A stretch of 64,000 bases of DNA from Actinocorallia populi (GCF_002995495.1 NZ_PVZV01000007.1:434001-498000), one strand, 5' to 3'. Shown: positions 16,982 to 28,800, counted from the first letter of the stretch. Numbers and translations: made by a program. Notes: generated from the sequence alone by a model not told the origin.

Positions 16982-18412
16982 ATGATGGATTCATGGGTCA
17001 ATGTGGCGGAACGGCTCGGCAGCGACCTGCATCTGGAGCTCGCGGGGCCCGGCAGCCGCCGCGCCGTCCTCATCCACGCGCTGCGGGAGGCCGTACGGGA
17101 CGGAAGACTCCTTCCGGGGACCCGGCTGCCGCCGTACCGCTCCCTCGCCGCCGACCTCGGGCTCGCCCGCAACACCGTCGCGGACGCCTACGCCGAGCTG
17201 GTCGCCGAGGGGTGGCTGATCGCCAGGCAGGGCTCCGGCACCCGGGTGGCGCCCCGAGCCGAGCCCGTCCGGCCGCCGCGCCCGCCGAAGAAGGCGGCCG
17301 CACGTCCGGCCCCGCCGTCGCACAACCTCAGGCAGGGCCAGCCCGACGCCGCCTCCTTCCCCCGTCCGGCCTGGCTGGCCGCCGCCCGCCGCGCGCTGAA
17401 CGCCGCCCCCCACGACGCCTTCGGCCCGGGTGACCCGCAGGGCCGCCTGGAACTGCGCCGCGCGCTGGCCGAGTACCTGGCGCGCGCCCGCGGCGTCCGG
17501 ACCACGCCCGACCGGATCGTGGTGTGCTCCGGCTTCGCCCACGCGCTGCGGCTGCTCTTCGGCGGCCGGGTCCTGCGCGGGCCGCTGGCCGTGGAGTCCT
17601 ACGGGCTCGCCTTCCACCGCTCCCTCCTGGAGGCCGCCTCCGTCCGTACCGTCCCGCTCTCGCTCGACGGGCACGGCGCCCGCACCACCGAACTGGAGCA
17701 CCTCAAGGACGCACGGGCGGTGCTGCTCACCCCGGCGCACCAGTTCCCGACCGGCGGGCCCCTGCAGCCCGAGCGGCGCGTGACCGCCGTGGACTGGGCG
17801 CGTACCCGCGGGGGCGTGATCCTGGAGGACGACTACGACGGCGAGTTCCGCTACGACCGCGAACCGGTCGGCGCGGTGCAGGGCCTCGATCCGGAGCGGG
17901 TCGTCTATCTCGGTTCGGCCAGCAAGAGCCTGTCCCCGGCGTTGCGGCTCGGCTGGATGGTGCTGCCCGAGCACCTCCTCGACCCCGTCCTGGCGGCCAA
18001 GGGCGAGCGGGAGGCATGGACGGGCGTGGCGGACCAGCTCACCCTCGCCGACTTCATCGACTCGGGCCACTACGACCGCCACGTCCGCCGCATGCGCCAG
18101 CGCTACCGCGCCCGCCGCGACCGCCTCGTCGCCGCCCTCGCCGCCAGGGCCCCGCACATCGCCCTCACCGGTATCGCCGCCGGCCTGCACGCCGTCCTGC
18201 ACCTGCCGCCCGGAACCGAGCGCGCCACCGTCGAGGCCGCCGCCTCGAACTCCCTCGCCCTGGACGGTCTGGCCGGCTTCCGCCACCCCGCCGCCACCAT
18301 GCCCGCCAGGGACGGCCTCGTCGTCGGCTACGCCACCCCGCCCGAACACGCCTACGGACCCGCCCTCGAAGCGCTGTGCCGCGTCCTTCCCCCCGCGCCC
18401 GCCGGAGACTGA
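16982..18412 (+). CDS. MocR/PdxR-type regulator (GntR wHTH fused to aminotransferase domain)
   Basis: A 476-residue protein with an N-terminal GntR winged helix (about 20-90, LPPYRSLAADLGLARNTVADAYAELVAEGWL) and, after a Pro-rich linker, a fold-type I aminotransferase domain from about 115. The PLP lysine is K315 in SASKSLSPALRLGW, with DDYDGEFRY as the cofactor-contacting segment. Such proteins sense PLP or amine ligands rather than catalyse transamination. It is divergent from the FAD oxidase. A second ATG directly follows the first. Confidence 0.92.
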   Translation: MMDSWVNVAERLGSDLHLELAGPGSRRAVLIHALREAVRDGRLLPGTRLPPYRSLAADLGLARNTVADAYAELVAEGWLIARQGSGTRVAPRAEPVRPPRPPKKAAARPAPPSHNLRQGQPDAASFPRPAWLAAARRALNAAPHDAFGPGDPQGRLELRRALAEYLARARGVRTTPDRIVVCSGFAHALRLLFGGRVLRGPLAVESYGLAFHRSLLEAASVRTVPLSLDGHGARTTELEHLKDARAVLLTPAHQFPTGGPLQPERRVTAVDWARTRGGVILEDDYDGEFRYDREPVGAVQGLDPERVVYLGSASKSLSPALRLGWMVLPEHLLDPVLAAKGEREAWTGVADQLTLADFIDSGHYDRHVRRMRQRYRARRDRLVAALAARAPHIALTGIAAGLHAVLHLPPGTERATVEAAASNSLALDGLAGFRHPAATMPARDGLVVGYATPPEHAYGPALEALCRVLPPAPAGD

Positions 18413-18453
18413 CCCGCCGCCGTCCGCTCCCGGACCGGCGACGTGGCCATGCG

Positions 18454-18804
18454 CTATCTCACGACGGCGAGGACGAGGGAGGCGACGGCCAGTGCCAGGT
18501 AGCCGCCGGGGAAGGCGATGTTGTGGAAGACCCGGGCACGGACGTGCGCCGCGATCGCGCCGATGAAGAACAGCACGAGCCCGGCGGCGGCGGCGATGCC
18601 GATGGTCCGGCCGCCCAGGAGTCCCAGCGCGAGCCCGGCGGCCCCCGCCGCCTTCAGCGCGCCGAGCAGGGGGATCCAGGATGGAGGAAGGCCCACTTCG
18701 GCCGAGTTGGCGAGGACGAACTTCGCTCGGGCGAAGTCCGCCACGGCGATGCCCGCGTTGGCCGCGATCGTGATGACGGTGACCACGACGTACAGGACGG
18801 GCAT
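18454..18804 (-). CDS. DoxX-like small membrane protein
   Basis: A 116-residue protein with four hydrophobic helices (VLYVVVTVITIAANAGIAVADF, LLGALKAAGAAGLALGLL, IGIAAAAGLVLFFIGAIAAHV, YLALAVASLVLAV). Its length and pattern match the DoxX-like group. The ATG at 18804 follows GAGGAG. It is divergent from a LysR regulator 103 bp away, which probably controls it. Function is not known beyond membrane location. Confidence 0.75.
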   Translation of the reverse strand: MPVLYVVVTVITIAANAGIAVADFARAKFVLANSAEVGLPPSWIPLLGALKAAGAAGLALGLLGGRTIGIAAAAGLVLFFIGAIAAHVRARVFHNIAFPGGYLALAVASLVLAVVR

Positions 18805-18907
18805 GGGTTCTCCTCGGTTCCTCCGGCGAGCCTTCTGCTCGCTTCCGGCCTCCAGCCTCCTCAACCACTGACTTGGTGTCCAATACCTGCATCTATAACC
18901 TTATGGA

Positions 18908-19870
18908 ATGGATGTCGACACCCGGCTGCTGCGGTCCTTCGTCGCCGTGGCGGAGGAGGGGACCCTCACCCGTGCCGCGGAACGGCTCTACGTCTCGCAA
19001 CCGGCGCTCACCAAACAGATCAGGCAGCTGGAGGACCTGCTCGGCGTGCGGCTGTTCACCCGGTCGCGGACCGGCATGGCCCTCACCGAACCGGGCAGGG
19101 CCCTCGCGGCGCGGGCGCCCGCCCTGCTGGCCGGCTGGGACCGGACGCTGCGGGAGACCAGGAGCACGGCCCTGCGCGCGGCCCGCGTCCTGCGGGTCGG
19201 ATACCTGGCCAGCGCCGCCAACGAGGCCACCCCGGACATCGTCGCGCAGTTCGCCCGCCGCCGGCCGGGCTGGCGCGCGGACATGCGGCAGGCCGCCTGG
19301 TCGGACCCGACCGCCGGGCTCGCCGACGGGGACGTCGATGTGGCCCTGGTCCGGCTGCCCTTCCCCGGCCAGGACGCCCTGCGGGTGGAGCCGCTGTTCA
19401 CCGAGCCCCGCTGGGTCGCGCTCCCCGCCGCGCATCCCCGCGCCGCCCGCGAGGTGATCCCCTTTTCCGACCTGTGGGACGAGCCCTTCGTCGCGGCGCC
19501 CGCGGAAACGGGCCGCTGGCGGGACCACTGGCTGGCCGCCGACGAACGTGAAGGCCGCCCCGTCCGCATCGGCGCGGTCACCGACCGGCCCGACGACTGG
19601 CTCAGCGCCGTCGCCAACGGCCGCGGCATCGCCCTGGCCCCCGCGTCGGCCGCCCGCTTCTACGCCCGTCCGGGCATCGTCTACCGGCCTCTCAGCGGCG
19701 TCAGCCCCAGCCGCGTGGGCGTCGCCTGGTCCCCTGCCGACGACGCCGACCCCGTCATCGGGGACTTCGTCCGCTGCTGCCTCGACAACCGTCCGCCCCG
19801 CGATCCCGGCGCCCCGCCGGGTGAGGACGGCCATGCGGGCGGGCGGCCGGAGCCGGGGGCGTTCGGCTGA
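18908..19870 (+). CDS. LysR family transcriptional regulator
   Basis: A 320-residue protein with an N-terminal winged HTH (about 4-62: LLRSFVAVAEEGTLTRAAERL, SQPALTKQIRQLEDLLGVRLF) and a periplasmic-binding-like effector domain from about 92 (LRVGYLASAANEATPDIV). The ATG at 18908 lacks a clear ribosome site. Divergence from the DoxX-like gene suggests that gene is its target. The last 25 residues are Pro/Gly-rich and non-conserved in look. Confidence 0.92.
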   Translation: MDVDTRLLRSFVAVAEEGTLTRAAERLYVSQPALTKQIRQLEDLLGVRLFTRSRTGMALTEPGRALAARAPALLAGWDRTLRETRSTALRAARVLRVGYLASAANEATPDIVAQFARRRPGWRADMRQAAWSDPTAGLADGDVDVALVRLPFPGQDALRVEPLFTEPRWVALPAAHPRAAREVIPFSDLWDEPFVAAPAETGRWRDHWLAADEREGRPVRIGAVTDRPDDWLSAVANGRGIALAPASAARFYARPGIVYRPLSGVSPSRVGVAWSPADDADPVIGDFVRCCLDNRPPRDPGAPPGEDGHAGGRPEPGAFG

Positions 19871-19874
19871 CGTG

Positions 19875-19910
19875 CGACGGCGGCGGTGCCCGCAGGAACC
19901 GCCGCCGTCG
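19875..19910. terminator. Hairpin terminator between convergent LysR and MFS genes
   Basis: A perfect 13-bp stem, CGACGGCGGCGGT with its complement at 19898-19910, and a 10-nt loop; it lies between the two stop codons. Confidence 0.7.
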
Positions 19911-19921
19911 TGTGCCGTGCG

Positions 19922-21415
19922 TCAGTGCAGGACGAGGGCCTCGGCGTCGGCCTCGGCGGACGCGTTCTCCTGGCGCCGGACTGCGAAGGACAGGAGGGCG
20001 GCGGCCAGGCCGACGCCGCCTCCCCAGAGGAACGCGTCGTGGATGCCCGCGGCCTGGGCGGAGACCGGGTTCGTCCCCGTCTCCAGCGCGGCGTCGGTGC
20101 CCAGGGTCATGAGCGTCACGAAGAGCGCGGTGCCCGCGGCTCCGGCGAGCTGCTGGAGCGTGTTGAGGATGGCGCTGCCGTGCGAGTACAGCCCCGCGTC
20201 CAGCGAGCCCAGGGCCGAGGTCATCAGCGGCGTCATGGCGAAGCCGATGCCCAGGCTCGTCAGCACGTGGATCACGATGACGAACCAGGTGGGGGTCGTC
20301 TCGTCGAGCAGGCTCATCAGCGCCAGCGCGAGGGCCATGGTGAACGTCCCCGGGATGACCAGGGGGCGCGGCCCGAACCGGTCGGACAGCCTGCCGACCA
20401 GCGGCGCGATCAGGCCCATGGCCAGCCCGCCGGGCAGCAGGAGGAGGCCGGTCTCCAGGGTCGTCAGGCCGCGGACGTTCTGCAGGTAGATCGGCAGCAG
20501 GATGAGCGCGCCGAACAGGGCCCCCATGGAGAACAGCAGCAGGACGATGCCGACGACGAACGAACGCGTCCTGAAGGGGCGCAGGTCGAGCAGCGCCGCG
20601 TCACCGCGCTGCAGGCGGATCTGGCGCAGGACGAACAGCACGAGCGCCGCGGCGCCGACGGCGAGCGGGACGGCCGGCGGGACCGGGGCGTGGCCGCCCG
20701 CCGCCTCGCCGATGCTGCTCAGGCCGTAGATCAGGCCGCCGAAGCCGACGGCGGACAGCGCGAACGACGGCAGGTCGAAGCGCACGGGCCTGGGGGTGCC
20801 CGCGTTCTTGACCAGCACGACCCCGACTGCGACGGTCAGCACCGCGATCGGCAGGACGGACAGGAACAGCCAGCGCCAGCTCAGCTCGGACAGGATCAGC
20901 CCGGAGAAGGTGGGGCCGACGGCCGGCGCGACCGAGATCACGATCGCGACGAGCCCCATCGTGCCGCCGCGGCGCGAGGCCGGGACGAGCGTGAGGATGG
21001 TGGTCATCAGCAGCGGCAGCACCAGCGCCGTCCCCGACGCCTGGATCACCCGGGCGGCCAGGAGGACGCCGAACTGCGGCGCCAGTCCCGCCAGCAGCGT
21101 GCCCGCGGCGAACAGCGACGTCGCGGTGATGAAGACCGTCCGGGTGGCGAAGCGCTGGAGGATCAGGCCGGTGGCCGGGATGACCACGGCCATCGTCAGC
21201 ATGTACCCGGTGGTCAGCCACTGCGCCGTCGCGGCCCCGACGGAGAACTCGGTCATGAGCTTGGGCAGTGCCACGCTCATGACGGTCTCGTTGAGGATCA
21301 TCACGAACGCGGCGAGGATCGGCAGGGCGATCGCGATCTTGACATGGCGGGGCAGCGCCTGCTCGGTCCCTGCGGCGGGCGGGGCGCCCTTGTCGATATC
21401 GGGGTGCAACTCCAC
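19922..21415 (-). CDS. MFS drug exporter, DHA2 (EmrB/QacA) family
   Basis: A 497-residue protein with about 14 hydrophobic helices. It has DHA2 hallmarks: a proline/aspartate-poor TM1 with LNETVMSVALPKL, WLTTGYMLTMAVVIP in TM2-3, and ASGTALVLPLLMTTI (motif C-like region). It should export drugs or metabolites using the proton gradient. The start is GTG 21415, the only candidate giving a sensible N-terminus; the ribosome site is weak. A truncated TetR gene lies on the other side, so the exporter has probably lost its own repressor. Confidence 0.9.
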   Translation of the reverse strand: MELHPDIDKGAPPAAGTEQALPRHVKIAIALPILAAFVMILNETVMSVALPKLMTEFSVGAATAQWLTTGYMLTMAVVIPATGLILQRFATRTVFITATSLFAAGTLLAGLAPQFGVLLAARVIQASGTALVLPLLMTTILTLVPASRRGGTMGLVAIVISVAPAVGPTFSGLILSELSWRWLFLSVLPIAVLTVAVGVVLVKNAGTPRPVRFDLPSFALSAVGFGGLIYGLSSIGEAAGGHAPVPPAVPLAVGAAALVLFVLRQIRLQRGDAALLDLRPFRTRSFVVGIVLLLFSMGALFGALILLPIYLQNVRGLTTLETGLLLLPGGLAMGLIAPLVGRLSDRFGPRPLVIPGTFTMALALALMSLLDETTPTWFVIVIHVLTSLGIGFAMTPLMTSALGSLDAGLYSHGSAILNTLQQLAGAAGTALFVTLMTLGTDAALETGTNPVSAQAAGIHDAFLWGGGVGLAAALLSFAVRRQENASAEADAEALVLH

Positions 21416-21499
21416 GGGGAGGCGTGGCCTTTCTCTTCTCGGGTGGGCCGGTCGACGGCGGCGTTGCCCGCACCGGGCGCGGAAGAGCCCGGATCTCCG

Positions 21500-21937
21500 C
21501 TGCGCCGCAGTCTATGTCCGACTTGGCTGGACACCCGTCCCCCGCACGAGCCCGACTGGGACTGCCTGCGCCGGACCTTCGACGTCGTCGTCGAGGTGCT
21601 CACCGACGAGAAGGGCCGCGCCCACGACCTGGCGGTCCAGCAGATCGTCCAGGAGTGCCCCGCCCTGCACGCCGCCCACCTGGAGAGGGCCGACCGCCTC
21701 CAGGAGCAGATGGCCGAACGCCTGTCGGCCCGCGCGGTGGCCCGCGACCCCGCCTGCCGCCCCGACCCGGTGGTCCTGCGCGCCGTCGTCGGCGCGGCCT
21801 TCGCCTGCCTGCTCTCCGCCGTCTCCCACGCCCTGCGCGACGGCGACCTCGACGGCCTCGGCGCCCGCCTCGACAGGGTCATGGAGGCCCTGCGCCCCTC
21901 GTCGGCCGAACCCCCGGCCGCTTCGCGTCCTTCCTGA
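21500..21937 (+). pseudogene. TetR family regulator remnant, DNA-binding domain missing
   Basis: The frame from about 21500 encodes a C-terminal TetR ligand domain (TWLDTRPPHEPDWDCLRRTF, VQQIVQECPALHAAHLERADRL, VVGAAFACLLSAVSHAL) of about 140 residues. No helix-turn-helix precedes it, and the only ATG nearby (21514) is in another frame. The 84 bp between it and the MFS start cannot hold an HTH. The upstream half appears deleted. The left limit is where similarity to a TetR protein fades. Confidence 0.65.
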
Positions 21938-22065
21938 TCCGTACGCGCACCCGTCCTGATCGACGCCCCGGCGTCCTCGACGAAACGCCGGCGAAGCGGA
22001 GAGCCTTCCGCAGAACCCCGCCCGGGGCATCTGGTTCTCACGGCGACCGCCGTCGGCACGAGCCG

Positions 22066-22100
22066 GGACGGCCCCCGCCCGGTACGGGCGGGGGCCGTCC
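22066..22100 (-). terminator. Strong hairpin terminator after the EF-G-like gene
   Basis: A perfect 15-bp stem (GGACGGCCCCCGCCC and its complement) with a GGTAC loop, just past the stop codon of the leftward gene at 22107. No U tract follows, as usual for actinomycetes. Confidence 0.8.
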
Positions 22101-22106
22101 CTGGAT

Positions 22107-24176
<2,070 letters not shown>

Positions 24177-24315
24177 GGCCCAGGGCCTTTCGGGGTGCTG
24201 GTGAGCAGGGCGGCGCGATTCCCGTGCGAACGGCTCGGATTCCGGGTCGGCCCGGAGGCGTGCGGGCCCGTCGGAGCGCACCGGCGGCTCGGCGGCCGCC
24301 CGGCGCGCGGACGGG

Positions 24316-24432
24316 TCAGGCGTTCGCCACGGTCTTCCGGTGGCGGCCGCGCAGCCGGCACCGGGTGGACGAGGACACCGGGATCACGTCGTACCGTGAC
24401 CGGGGAGAGACCGCGGCGGTGCGACAACGCAT
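24316..24432 (-). CDS. Possible 38-residue leader peptide
   Basis: ATG 24432 follows GAGGGGAG with a 7-nt spacer, an ideal ribosome site. The peptide is basic and Arg/Ser-rich, starting [14 protein letters not shown] and ending TVANA. Third positions are mostly G or C, as in the real genes here. It ends 139 nt before the EF-G-like start and would be translated from the same mRNA. There is no known homologue, and chance cannot be excluded. Confidence 0.35.
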   Translation of the reverse strand: MRCRTAAVSPRSRYDVIPVSSSTRCRLRGRHRKTVANA

Positions 24433-24492
24433 GGCCGGGCTCCCCTCACTGGTCGAGACGCGCTGCGATGCCGATCGCACCGCACGAGCCCG

Positions 24493-24521
24493 AGTGTAGA
24501 GAGACGGCCCGCCCCGCCGAA
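24493..24521 (-). promoter_or_regulatory. Putative promoter of leader ORF / EF-G-like gene
   Basis: On the minus strand, TTCGGC (24516-24521) and TACACT (24493-24498) are separated by 17 bp. Transcription would start near 24486, giving a leader of about 310 nt. Confidence 0.4.
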
Positions 24522-24582
24522 ACCGGTTTTCCGCGGCGGGACGGGCTCGGTGCGGGACCCGCGGGCCCCGCACCGGCGGGGG

Positions 24583-25149
24583 TCACGCGGCCGGGGCGGC
24601 CTTGCGGTAGGTGTGGATGACCACGCCGGTGCCGAGCGTCAGGGTCTCGGCCAGCTCGAAGGAGGCGGTGAACGACTCCGTGCCGATCAGGCGGTCGCCG
24701 CCCTTCTTCAGCCCGGCGAAGACCGGGTGGATCCACAGGCGCAGCTCGTCGAGCAGGCCGGCCTCGACCAGGGTGCGGGAGAGCTCGCCGAAGCCGTACT
24801 GCACGATGTCCTGCCCCGGCTGCTCCTTCAGCCGGGCGATCTCCGCGACGACGTCGGTGGAGATGATCGAGGTGTTGTTCCAGTCGGCCTTGTCCAGCGT
24901 GGTGGACACGGCGTACTTGGGCAGGGCGTTCATCCGGACGCCGTACTCGCCGGTCTGCTCCTCCATGTACGGCCAGGACGACGCGAAGCCCTCGTAGGTC
25001 CTGCGGCCCAGCAGCAGGGCTCCGGAGGAGAACAGCAGGTCGTGTGCGTACTTCTGGGCGTCCTCGCCGAAGTAGGGAATGCTCCACTCCTGCGGGTCGT
25101 CGATGACGCCGTCGAGGGTGACGTAGGTCGAGTTGATGATCTTGCGCAT
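24583..25149 (-). CDS. Dihydrofolate reductase-fold (RibD C-terminal) family protein
   Basis: A 188-residue protein of the DHFR-like family: MRKIINSTYVTLDGVIDDP at the N-terminus, LLLGRRTYEGFASSWP, and the YGFGELSRTLVEAGLLDELRLWIHPV segment typical of the RibD_C domain. It is expected to use NADPH; the substrate is unknown and it is not a true folate enzyme by context. ATG 25149 follows GGGAGAAG. It lies 20 bp downstream of the FMN reductase and is probably in the same transcript. Confidence 0.88.
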   Translation of the reverse strand: MRKIINSTYVTLDGVIDDPQEWSIPYFGEDAQKYAHDLLFSSGALLLGRRTYEGFASSWPYMEEQTGEYGVRMNALPKYAVSTTLDKADWNNTSIISTDVVAEIARLKEQPGQDIVQYGFGELSRTLVEAGLLDELRLWIHPVFAGLKKGGDRLIGTESFTASFELAETLTLGTGVVIHTYRKAAPAA

Positions 25150-25169
25150 GGTCTTCTCCCGGGGGATGG

Positions 25170-25757
25170 TCAGGCCTGGTAGGGGGATGCGGTGCGCGCC
25201 TCGCTCAAGGCGCGCGCCCACCAGGCGAGCTGGTCGAGCATGGTCTCGACGGTGGTGTTGCACTCGGCGGCCGGCTTGGGCCAGCCGCCGTCGGCGGTGA
25301 AGTCGTTCCAGTAGCGGGACAGGCTGACGGTGTCGCGGATCGCGACGGCGTGCAGCTCGCCGAAGACCTGGCGGAGCTGGGCGGCGGCGTGCCGGCCGCC
25401 GGACTCGCGGCCGTAGGAGACGATCGCGACCGGCTTGGCGTGCCACTCCTCGTAGTACCAGTCGATCGCGGTCTTCAGCGGCGCCGGGAACCCGTGGTTG
25501 TACTCGGGGGTCACCACGATGAAGGCGTCCGCCGCGGCGAGCCGGGGAGCCAGCGCCCGCACCGCCGCGGGCGGCTCCTCGTCGTGGTCGGTGAGCGTCG
25601 CCGGCAGGTCCGCCTCGGCCAGGTCGACCAGGTCGGTCTCCAGGTCCGGGTGCCGGCCCGCCCTCTCGACGAGCCACCCGGCCACGGTCGGCCCGAACCG
25701 GCCGGTGCGCGTGCTGGCGATGATGACCACCACCCGCAGCCGATTCCGGTGCTCCAT
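25170..25757 (-). CDS. NADPH-dependent FMN reductase (flavodoxin-like)
   Basis: A 195-residue flavodoxin-fold reductase. The phosphate-binding loop is ASTRTGRFGP (14-23) and the flavin-contact motif is TPEYNHGFPAPLKTAIDW (about 83-100). Such enzymes make reduced FMN or reduce quinones and azo or nitro compounds. It is divergent from the large SARP-type regulator, whose gene is 119 bp away, and is a likely target. Confidence 0.9.
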   Translation of the reverse strand: MEHRNRLRVVVIIASTRTGRFGPTVAGWLVERAGRHPDLETDLVDLAEADLPATLTDHDEEPPAAVRALAPRLAAADAFIVVTPEYNHGFPAPLKTAIDWYYEEWHAKPVAIVSYGRESGGRHAAAQLRQVFGELHAVAIRDTVSLSRYWNDFTADGGWPKPAAECNTTVETMLDQLAWWARALSEARTASPYQA

Positions 25758-25813
25758 CGTGTCCTCCCTCCGCCGTTCCGCTTGACGTGTCCTACTGTGC
25801 CGCAGTGCCTTTC

Positions 25814-25834
25814 CGGTTCGTTGACGGTTCGTTG
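25814..25834. repeat. Direct repeat resembling a SARP binding site
   Basis: CGGTTCGTTG occurs twice in tandem with an 11-bp period (25814-25823 and 25825-25834). SARP regulators are known to bind heptamer direct repeats at this spacing. It lies midway between the FMN reductase and the SARP-type gene, about 21 bp from TAATAC (25856-25861). Confidence 0.5.
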
Positions 25835-25876
25835 CCGATCGGCCCGCGCCTGCCGTAATACGGGTGGAAAACGGCT

Positions 25877-28800
25877 ATGGTGCGGATCGTGCTGTTCGGT
25901 GTCCTGGGTCCCCTCGCCGTGTGGACCGACGAAGGCGAGCCGGTCACCGTGCCGGGCAGGCTGGTGCGCGCCCTGCTGGCCGACCTGCTGCTGCACGAGG
26001 GGCGCACGGTGTCCGCCGACCGGCTGGTGGACGACCTGTGGCCGCAGGACCCGCCCGCGAACCCGGCGGGCACCCTCTCGGCGAAGGCCTCCCAGCTGCG
26101 CAAGGCGCTGGGCGACGCCGAACCCGGCGGCCGCGACCTGGTGGCGGCCCGCCCGCCGGGCTACCGGCTGGCCGTCCGGCCCGAGGCCGTGGACGCCCGC
26201 CGCTTCCAGGACCTGGTCGCCCGCGCGGGCGATACCGACGACCCGCGGGCCAAGGCCGACCGGCTGACCGAGGCCCTGTCGCTCTGGCGCGGTCCCGCCT
26301 TCGCGGACTTCGCCGACGAGCCGTTCACCCAAGCCGCCATCGCGCGGCTGGAGGAGCTGCGGCTCATCGCGTACGAGGACCGCGCCGCGGCGCGCCTGGC
26401 CCTCGGCGACCACGCCCTGCTGGCCGGTGAGCTGGCCGGCCTCCTGGCCGCCCACCCCCTGCGGGAGCGGCTCAGGGCCGCGCACATGCGCGCCCTCTAC
26501 GCGGCGGGACGGCAGAGCGAGGCCCTGGAGAGCTTCGCCGAACTGCGGACGCTGCTCGCCGACGAGCTGGGTCTGGATCCCGGTGCCGAGCTGTCCGCGC
26601 TCCACCGGTCGATCCTGGCGCAGGACCTGCCCGCCGCGCCGTCACGCGCACGGCCGCGGACGAACCTGCCGGTACCGCTCACCGGGCTCGTCGGCCGGTC
26701 CGGCGCGGTCTCCGAGGTGGGCGCGAGGCTGGGAACGGACCGCCTGGTCACGCTCACCGGTCCGGGCGGGGTCGGCAAGACCCGGCTGGCGCTGGAGGTC
26801 GCCGGCCGGGCGGACGGGTCGCACGCCGACGGGGTGTGGCTGGTGGAGCTGGCGCCGCTGCCCGCGGGCACGACCGGCACGACCGGCCTCGCCGACCTGG
26901 TGACGGCGGTCCTGGGCGTCCACGACAGCGCCGCGCAGGCTCCGCTGGACCGGCTCGTCGAGGCTCTCGGCGGCAGGCACGTGCTGCTGGTGCTGGACAA
27001 CTGCGAGCACGTGGTCGAGTCGGCGGCGGAGCTGGCCGGGACGCTGCTGCGCGCCGTCCCCGGGTTGCGGATCCTGGCGACCAGCAGGGAGCCGCTCTGC
27101 CTGCCCGGCGAGGTGGTGTGGGCCGTGCCTCCGCTGGCCGTGCCGGACCGGGCGGAGGCCGACCCGGCCGCGCTGGAGCGGGTGGCGGCGGTGCGGTTGT
27201 TCGTCGAGCGGGCCTCGGCCGCGGACCGCGGCTTCGCGCTCGACGCCGGCACCGCCGAGCCGGTCGCCGTGTTGTGCCGCCGCCTCGACGGGATCCCGCT
27301 GGCGCTGGAGCTGGCCGCGACCAGGGTCCGGGCGCTCGGCGTGCACGGGCTGGTCGACCGGCTCGACGACCGGCTGCGGCTGCTGGCGACCGGGCACCGC
27401 GGGACGCCGCCGCGGCAGCAGACGCTGCTGGCGGTGATCGACTGGAGCTGGGAGCTGCTCACCGAACCGGAGCGGGTCGTGCTGCGCAGGCTGGCCGTGC
27501 ACGCCGACGGCTGCACCCTGGAGGCGGCCGAGGCGGTGTGCGCGGTCGAGGGCGACACGCTGGATCTGCTGGCGCGGCTGGTGGACCGGTCGCTGGTGGT
27601 CATGACCGACCACGGGCGGAACGGCCCCCGCTACCGGCTGCTGGAGTCCGTGGCCGCCTACTGCGTCGAGCGGATGCGGGAGGCCGGCGAGCTGGAAGCC
27701 GTGCGGGCACGGCACCGCGACCACTACACCCGCCTGGCCGAGCAGGCCGAGCCCCACCTGTACGGAGCCGGGCAGCGACGGTGGCTGGACCGCCTGGACG
27801 CCGAGGCCGCCAACCTGCGCGGCGCGCTGGAGGGGCCGCGGTCCTTGCGGGTGGCCAACGCCCTCGCCTGGTCGTGGTTCCTGCGCGGCAGGCTCACCGA
27901 GGCCAGGCGTTCGCTGGAGGCGGCTCTGGCCCATGACGGGCCCGCGGAGCCGAAGGCCAGGGCACGGGCGTGGCTCGCCGGGTTCGCCCTGCTGGAGGGC
28001 GACCGCACCGCCTGGGACGCCTACCGCGATCCGCGGGCCGACCCCGGCGATCCCCGAGCGTTGTGGTTCCTGGGCTACCTCGGTATCGACACGGGTGAGC
28101 TGGCCGCGAGCGAGGAGATGCTGGAACGGGCGCTCGCAGCCTTCCGCGCGGCCGACGACCGGTGGGGTGAGGCCGCGGTGCTCATCGCCCGCGCCAAGAT
28201 CTCCCACGTCAGGGGCGACTCCGCGGCACTCGAACGCGACAGCGAGCACGCCGTCAGGCTCTTCGGAGAGCTGGGCGACCGCTGGGGCATGCTCCAGGCC
28301 ACCGTGTGGCTCAGCGGCCTGGCGGAGATGACGGGCGACCACAAGCGGGCGCGCGACCTCCAGAACGAGGCGCTCCGCCTCGGCGAGGAGCTCGCGCTGT
28401 GGCCGGACGTCGCGGGCTGTCTGGCCTGGCTCGGCTGGATCGACCTCCAGCTCGGCGACTACGCGCAGGCCCGCGAGAACTGCGAACGGGCGCTGCGGCT
28501 CGCCGTCGAGCAGGGCGCGCGGTCGATCCGCACCCTCGGCGAACTCGGCCTCGGCTTCGCCTCCCGCAAAACGGGCGACCTGGACCAGGCCGAGGTCCAC
28601 CTGCGCCGCCTGGTCGACGCGGTGGAGCCCGGGGAGACACCGCTGCACCTGCCGATCGTCCTGGTCGAGCTCGGTTTCGCCGCCGAGCAGCGCGGCCGGG
28701 CCGCACAGGCCCTCGCCCACCACCTCGACGCGCTCGCCGCCGCCGCGACCATCGAGGGAGGCCGGGAACTGATAAGCGCCATCGAGGGCGTGGCCGGCGC

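Larger units (their letters stand above)
24177..24582. other. Leader/intergenic region upstream of the EF-G-like gene
   Basis: A 406-bp gap. On the minus strand it contains a promoter-like pair, a small ORF with a strong ribosome site (24316-24432), and about 140 nt of GC-rich DNA before the GTPase start, including a GGCCCAGGGCC inverted repeat near 24177-24187. The layout resembles leader-controlled resistance genes. No riboswitch class was recognised. Confidence 0.4.

Noticed and set aside
17524-19551. Plus-strand open frame of 675 codons
   Set aside because: It is a +1 shadow of the MocR and LysR genes, Arg/Pro-rich, and crosses three real gene boundaries.
24282-24582. Rightward open frames in the EF-G leader region
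   Set aside because: Neither has a ribosome site or domain; the frame from 24161 merely reads through GC-rich DNA.
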